Shown here: piece after piece, positions 23,567-27,389 of the stretch
Layout: the number at the start of each line of letters is the position of its first letter
Position numbering within the stretch: the stretch's first letter is position 1
Source: an uncultured Desulfovibrio sp.
Lineage (GTDB): Bacteria > Desulfobacterota > Desulfovibrionia > Desulfovibrionales > Desulfovibrionaceae
Length of the DNA: 27,389 nucleotides
Assembly (NCBI GenBank): GCA_900546145.1
Contig: URBN01000025.1
Coordinates: forward strand, 1-27,389
Direction: 5' to 3'
The notes under the pieces: generated by a model
The model's database searches: none
Seen by the model: the letters and a program-made list of their open reading frames with translations, nothing else
Told to the model about the DNA's origin: nothing
Program-made: the position numbers and the translations under genes

Positions 23567-23585
23567 CCGTCCGTAACGCGGACGG
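23567..23585. promoter_or_regulatory. Short inverted repeat just upstream of the adaptor gene
   Basis: CCGTCCG and CGGACGG form a 7-bp inverted repeat around TAACG, 12 bp before the adaptor start codon. The position suits a repressor operator such as that of a TetR-type efflux regulator, or a small 5'UTR hairpin. No regulator gene is adjacent. Confidence 0.35.
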
Positions 23586-23673
23586 TTTCTGATGGGAAAA
23601 TCATTAGCAAAGTGCATGATAGCGCGCAATCTGAACAGGAAAGGAATGTATTTTTTGCATGCTTCTATAGTAT

Positions 23674-25093
23674 CTTCGGAATAGTGTAAAGAACCTTTCG
23701 CGCTTTCTAAAAATCAAATGGCCCGCCAATCGGTTAAAGCTTTGTGACCAACCAGACTTCCGACAGGAGAGCTATGCTATGTCTACTGCCAAAGACCCCA
23801 ACAAAAATGTTTTAAACGAATTACCCGACGCAGAGGCTGATCACCTCTGCCATGCAAAACGCCATGAACGTAATGCGGAACGGGCCAGCATCAGAGCTGG
23901 ATTTTACAAGAGAAATTTTAAAACAACTTTACTTTTTGAAACAGCAATTATAGAAAGATACAGACGAAGAGAAAGTTATATAGAATAGGAAATGATGGAA
24001 ATGTATCCTTCCGGCGTTTTTGTACGCAGAATTGAAGACATCACTGAAGGTCTTTGGGGTGCGGGAGTCAGCGCTGACACAATCAGTAATTTAAAAAAGA
24101 AGATCTATGGGGATATAGAAGAGTGGCGAAAGCTTCCTCTGGAAGCCAAATATCCATATATTTACATGGATAGAATACGGCTTAAGCGCTCCTGGGGAGG
24201 AATAGTGGAGAATGTATCCATTCCCGCATCTGTCGGAGTCAATAAAGAGGGTTATCGTGAAATGCCCGGAGCTGCTGAAGGAAGCCGTGAAGACGCGGAA
24301 AGCCGGAATCACTTTTGACGCTATCTTAAGGATCGGGGACTCAGGAGCGCAAAGCTTATCATATCTGACAAAAGTTTGGGTATTTTAGAGGCATTAGGAG
24401 ACTTTTTCCCCGAAGCGCACTGGTAGCGCTGCGCCGTCCACTTCTACAGAAATGTTCTTAGTGCCGTACCTGCTTCCAGGTTCAGAAAAGTGGCCGCCAT
24501 GCTGAAAGCTATCCATGCTCAGGAAGACAGGGAGGCCGCGAGGGTGAAAGTCAGAATGGTAACCGAAAAGCTGAAACAGCTTAAACTGGAGAAGGCTGCG
24601 GCCCTGGTGGAGGGAGGCGCCGAAGAAACTTTCTCATACTATGACTTTCCCCCGACTCACTGGCGCAGTATCCGCACAAACAACCCTCCTGAGCGGATCA
24701 ACCGTGAACTCAGAAGACGGACGGGAGTTGTCGGGAATTTTCCTGACGGCCAGTCCGCGCTTATGCTGGTGTGCGCGGGACTGAGGTACATCGCGGGCCA
24801 TAAATGGGGGACTGAACGCTATCTTAATATGCGGCCGCTGTACCAGCCTGCCTTTTAATAATTCCGCGCCTGCGGGGCATTTGGAGGCGCGGCCACGGCG
24901 CGCCGAAAATGATTCGCAGACGCGGAATCCTCATGAGACGAAGTCTCATGAGCGGAGAGAATTCTTAGTTACCAGAAACAAAAATAAACATCCGGACCGT
25001 GGGTGCGCGAAAGTCTCCCATGATGGCCGGATTTCAGGCAGAGGAGAACTTGACCGGGCGAGCCCCCAAAAAAATGTGCGAAAAATTCTGGAC
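23674..25093 (+). mobile_element. IS256-family insertion sequence, inactive
   Basis: The element is about 1.42 kb, normal for IS256. The right end (25081-25093, minus-strand reading GTCCAGAATTTTTCGCAC) and the left end (from 23674, CTTCGGAATAGTGTAAAG) are imperfect inverted repeats. The transposase between them is broken. About 235 bp follow the transposase and hold a perfect 10-bp hairpin (24930-24939/24943-24952). No target duplication could be recognised, so the ends are approximate. Confidence 0.65.
23779..24858 (+). pseudogene. IS256-family (mutator-type) transposase remnant
   Basis: One frame runs through the whole gene but is interrupted by stop codons at 23986-23988 (TAG), 24316-24318 (TGA) and 24424-24426 (TAG). 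The last falls where the family has WQRC, so it looks like a Gln codon changed by one base. Recognisable parts are FETAIIERYRRRES, VRRIEDITEGLWG, YIYMDRIRLKRSW with the first catalytic Asp, LIISDKSLG with the second Asp, and NNPPERINRELRRRTGVVG with the catalytic Glu, then FPDGQSALML. A piece of about 15-20 residues after RAGFYKRN seems lost in frame. The gene cannot make a full transposase. Confidence 0.88.
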
Positions 25094-25530
25094 GTTATCA
25101 TTCAGCGGAATGATGGTATCCTAAGCACGGAATACTCAGTATCAAAAAATTGAAAGCGGGCTACGTATTGCGTTCTATTTTGCCGCCCCTCACAGTCCCT
25201 TGCAGAAGGGAGCAAACGAGAATACAAATAGTTTTTAAGGGAGAAAACTCCGAACAAAAACAACTTTTCGACTGTCACTCAGCGTGACTATACAGGAAGG
25301 GAGTGTGCAGAATAAACAATTGGCCAGAGAAGATTCTCGGGTGGAAGATGGCACAGGAATGCTTTGCTGAAGAACTGCGCAACATCAGATTTTACACTTG
25401 GAATGAAAAATTCACCATTTTTGGAAAATTTTACTATAATAAAACGATGATTTGTGTATCTTATTTTTGTATATTGCCTTTAAAAATAGATTATCGGATT
25501 TGTAACTGCTATGTTTGAGGTGTTTAAACA
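25094..25530. other. AT-rich stretch without a supportable gene
   Basis: This lies between the IS256 element and the acyltransferase gene. A 71-codon frame starting with GTG at 25303 is AT-rich and resembles nothing I know, so I do not call it. AGGTG before 25531 may serve the acyltransferase start. Composition changes from GC-rich to AT-rich within this stretch. Confidence 0.4.
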
Positions 25531-26571
25531 ATGGTTTTTAATGAAATGAAAAATAGTATAGTCAAAAATAGGTTGCGAACATTATTTAGAGTCAATCCAA
25601 ACAGGATTACTTGGGTTGATGTTGCAAAAGGGATTGCGATTTTACTAGTAATCATTGGCCATACGGTAAATTTTGGCAGTTCAACGAGAAATTTTATTTT
25701 TTCATTTCATATGCCGTTGTTTTTCATACTGTCAGGATATACCTTCAATCTAGCCGGCGATTTTCCTGCTTTTTTTCAGCGTGTCAAAAAATTGATTAGG
25801 CATTTGATATATCCTTCACTTATCGTTTCAAGTATTGGCATTTTTGCACAGTGGATGATGCAGGAGCAACATACGGTCTCTGCCCTATGGTGTTGCACCA
25901 AGCGCATGGCGGAGGCGCTCTGGTGGGCGTCTGGGGTTGGTGTACATGCACATCCGGCGCTGGGTGCGCTTTGGTTTTTATTTTCGTTGTTTTGGTGCAA
26001 AGTCTTCATGGATTTGATTCATCTATTATTTCCTGGAAGGAGAACTGGATATATTTATGTTGGTATTGGCCTGTTCGGCATAGCGATGGGTTTGAAAGGT
26101 AAATGGTTGCCACAAAATATGGATGTTACGTTTGTGGCAATGCTTTTTATATATATTGGAATGTGGTGGAGAAGTTATCAGGACTGGCTGGAACGGCATG
26201 AGCAGTTATGTTTCATGGCGTCCGTCATCATTTGGGTGTTTTGTCTGAATGTTCCTATGTATATTGAAATGGCGGCGCGTAGCTATCCTTGGACGATTTG
26301 CTCAGTCGTCGAGGCTGTTTGTGGTTCGTACGCGGTTTGCTGCTTGTGCAAAGCATTCGTGGCGAATGCACGAATTCGCTATGCATTACAATTTATCGGA
26401 ATGCACACTCTCTTGATTTTCTTGGTTCATCATCTGGATTGGCTCTTTTTTCCCGTTTGGCAAAGTTCGTCATTAGGCATAGAGTCTGGCTTGCGCATTT
26501 CTGTTGTCCTGTTTATTTCCTTTATTATATTATATATCAAAGGGCGTTGCTATCGTAAAAGAATAATCTAA
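25531..26571 (+). CDS. Acyltransferase-3 family membrane protein
   Basis: This 346-aa integral membrane protein has about ten hydrophobic helices. The family's conserved N-terminal block is present: ITWVDVAKGIAILLVIIGHT with the catalytic His near residue 43, then SFHMPLFFILSGY near 60-72. Acyltransferase-3 proteins move acetyl or other acyl groups onto sugars of exopolysaccharide, O-antigen or related envelope molecules (OafA/WecH/fucose-4-O-acetylase types). The acceptor cannot be read. Base composition is clearly more AT-rich than the rest of the window, and IS remnants sit on both sides, so it was probably acquired horizontally. No polysaccharide genes adjoin it. Confidence 0.85.
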   Translation: MVFNEMKNSIVKNRLRTLFRVNPNRITWVDVAKGIAILLVIIGHTVNFGSSTRNFIFSFHMPLFFILSGYTFNLAGDFPAFFQRVKKLIRHLIYPSLIVSSIGIFAQWMMQEQHTVSALWCCTKRMAEALWWASGVGVHAHPALGALWFLFSLFWCKVFMDLIHLLFPGRRTGYIYVGIGLFGIAMGLKGKWLPQNMDVTFVAMLFIYIGMWWRSYQDWLERHEQLCFMASVIIWVFCLNVPMYIEMAARSYPWTICSVVEAVCGSYAVCCLCKAFVANARIRYALQFIGMHTLLIFLVHHLDWLFFPVWQSSSLGIESGLRISVVLFISFIILYIKGRCYRKRII

Positions 26572-26658
26572 GAGAGAAAAAATTTTCGTTATCTGAGGTA
26601 GATTTTTTGTAAGGCGAAAGTATAATTAACCCCTTAAACAGATGAAAATTGCCCCCTT
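26572..26658. other. Non-coding sequence after the acyltransferase
   Basis: There is no gene and no clear terminator here. The next 330 bp hold IS-like ends and palindromes, listed separately. Confidence 0.35.
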
Positions 26659-26667
26659 GAGAGTAAA

Positions 26668-26792
26668 GTCCAGATTAGTGTGTAAATTACCTTTCGGGGG
26701 ACAACGGATGATGGCCGCACGGCCATCATCCGTTTGAACTATACCCCTTGTCAAGGACACGTGAATTTGCACACTCCCCAATGTCTGGACAG
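26668..26792. mobile_element. MITE-like element of about 125 bp
   Basis: The left end (GTCCAGATTAGTGTGTAAATTAC from 26668) is matched, inverted and with a small gap, by 26761-26790 read on the minus strand (GTCCAGA...AGTGTGCAAATTCAC). The same end motif GTCCAGA opens the IS256 right end at 25093, and TAGTGT/ACCTTTCG is shared with its left end near 23681. GAGAGTAAA stands directly before (26659-26667) and directly after (26793-26801), a 9-bp target duplication of IS256-family size. There is no coding capacity; the interior is a 32-bp palindrome. Confidence 0.5.
26703..26734. repeat. 32-bp perfect palindrome inside the MITE-like element
   Basis: Arms at 26703-26717 and 26720-26734 are perfect inverted complements of 15 bp around CA (core GGATGATGGCCG). 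No T-run follows on either strand. It could form a strong hairpin in DNA or RNA. Confidence 0.75.
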
Positions 26793-26859
26793 GAGAGTAA
26801 AACGAACCCATAAAATGGACAACGAAAATTTACACGCATGCTTGAGGGGCTGCCTCAAA

Positions 26860-26890
26860 CACCATTCCTGCCGATTCGGCAGGAATGGTG
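26860..26890. repeat. 31-bp perfect palindrome near the IS3 transposase 3' end
   Basis: Arms at 26860-26874 and 26876-26890 are perfect inverted complements around a single T (core ATTCCTGCCGA). It lies about 100 bp past the transposase stop on its 3' side. No U tract follows in the transposase direction, so it is not a classical terminator. Confidence 0.7.
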
Positions 26891-26988
26891 GCGTGCTTCC
26901 TTAAGGTCTTTCGGGGCATAAATCCCCCCGCCAGGAAGCAGCACCATGTTTTGTTCCGCGATCCCTTGATTTCCTTCCCGAACTTTTG

Positions 26989-27389
26989 TCATGGTTTTGC
27001 CAGCCGCCACTGGGAACGTTTGTCGTTGTAGTAGTCCATGTAGTCATCTATGATAGCTTTGACATCAGAATACTCCGCAGCGTTTTTCAGTTTCTCCTTA
27101 ATATGATCCTTCATATGGCCGAAGAAGCTCTCCTGTGGAGCGTTATCCCAGCAGTTGCCCCTGCGGGACATGGACTGCCGAAGCTTTTTGTCCCGGACGA
27201 TCCCGATGAAACGGCAGCTTGTGTAATGGCAGCCCTGATCAGAATGAATAATGGTTTTCGCATGAAGAGAGAGCCCATGGTCTCTCATCAGCTGACTGAC
27301 CGTTTCCAGTACAAAATCGACCGCCAGCGAGGGACTAAGTACATATGAAAGGATCTGCTTTGTAAAAGCATCCAGGATCGTCGACAGAT
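26989..27389 (-). CDS. IS3-family transposase OrfB (integrase core), 3' part only
   Basis: The frame is open from the right window edge to the stop near 26989, at least 132 residues; the first ATG in view (27288) is not the real start. It has the retroviral-type integrase core: a strand with the second catalytic Asp (TIIHSDQGCHY) and the block GNCWDNAPQESFFGHMK with the catalytic Glu, followed by YYNDKRSQW. The protein ends at RLAKP, some 10-15 residues before the usual family end (a Tx[PE]xY/F-type finish), so the 3' end may be truncated or shifted. It is probably the product of a -1 frameshift with an upstream orfA outside the window, as in other IS3 members. Confidence 0.88.
   Translation of the reverse strand, partial: LSTILDAFTKQILSYVLSPSLAVDFVLETVSQLMRDHGLSLHAKTIIHSDQGCHYTSCRFIGIVRDKKLRQSMSRRGNCWDNAPQESFFGHMKDHIKEKLKNAAEYSDVKAIIDDYMDYYNDKRSQWRLAKP

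Noticed and set aside
23674..24858. Stop-codon read-through (recoded UAG/UGA) in the IS256 transposase
   Set aside because: Three stops of two kinds plus an internal deletion are simpler to explain as decay.
24881..25153. 90-codon frame after the IS256 transposase
   Set aside because: It runs through the IS hairpin and the right inverted repeat; the sequence is explained as IS non-coding DNA.
25303..25518. 71-codon frame before the acyltransferase
   Set aside because: GTG start in AT-rich DNA, no family resemblance; probably chance.

Overview
The window looks like a chromosomal segment of a sulfur-reducing deltaproteobacterium of the Desulfovibrionaceae (Desulfovibrio/Bilophila/Mailhella type). 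The grounds are a GC-rich backbone, an archaeal-type first enzyme of aromatic synthesis, a gene set resembling the Desulfovibrio 'orange protein' (ORP) complex, a cytochrome c3-type tetraheme protein and a TRAP transporter. This placement is inferred from gene content; no rRNA or other marker gene is present.

Layout. 1-540: IS-like end and non-coding sequence closed by a terminator. 640-1720 (minus): a DhnA-type aldolase with a complete upstream control region: sigma70 promoter, a 33-codon leader peptide with a Tyr-Trp-Tyr-Tyr-Trp-Phe run, a candidate antiterminator and an intrinsic terminator, i.e. a transcription attenuator sensing aromatic amino acids. 1737-5263 (minus): an ORP-like operon of a DUF134-NifX fusion, two MinD-type ATPases each with two Fe4S4 motifs, a NifX/ORP-like protein and a degenerate receiver-like protein, preceded by a promoter and a 28-bp inverted repeat. 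5402-6614 (minus): a small acidic protein and an orphan ModA-like molybdate-binding protein.

7388-14818 (plus): an ethanolamine locus. A sigma54-type promoter precedes a Tat-exported TRAP binding protein, the small and large TRAP permeases, and a single polypeptide joining EutB and EutC of ethanolamine ammonia-lyase. A secreted HAD phosphatase of the phosphorylcholine phosphatase (PchP) type follows. The proposed flow is: phosphoethanolamine dephosphorylated in the periplasm, ethanolamine imported by TRAP, then split to acetaldehyde and ammonia. No shell proteins, EutA reactivase or aldehyde dehydrogenase lie in the window. An intrinsic terminator sits inside the operon between dctQ and dctM.

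15031-19330: two unknown membrane proteins, a WYL regulator (minus), a tetraheme cytochrome with a long Ala/Lys/Glu/Pro tail (minus), a cysteine-rich small protein, a small membrane-anchored protein and a DUF805 protein. 19333-23555 (minus): an RND efflux pump whose membrane-fusion gene is frameshifted.

23674-27389: a mobile, partly AT-rich region. It holds a decayed IS256-family element, an AT-rich acyltransferase-3 gene that looks acquired, a roughly 125-bp MITE-like element with related ends and a probable target duplication, two long palindromes, and the 3' part of an IS3-family transposase running off the window.
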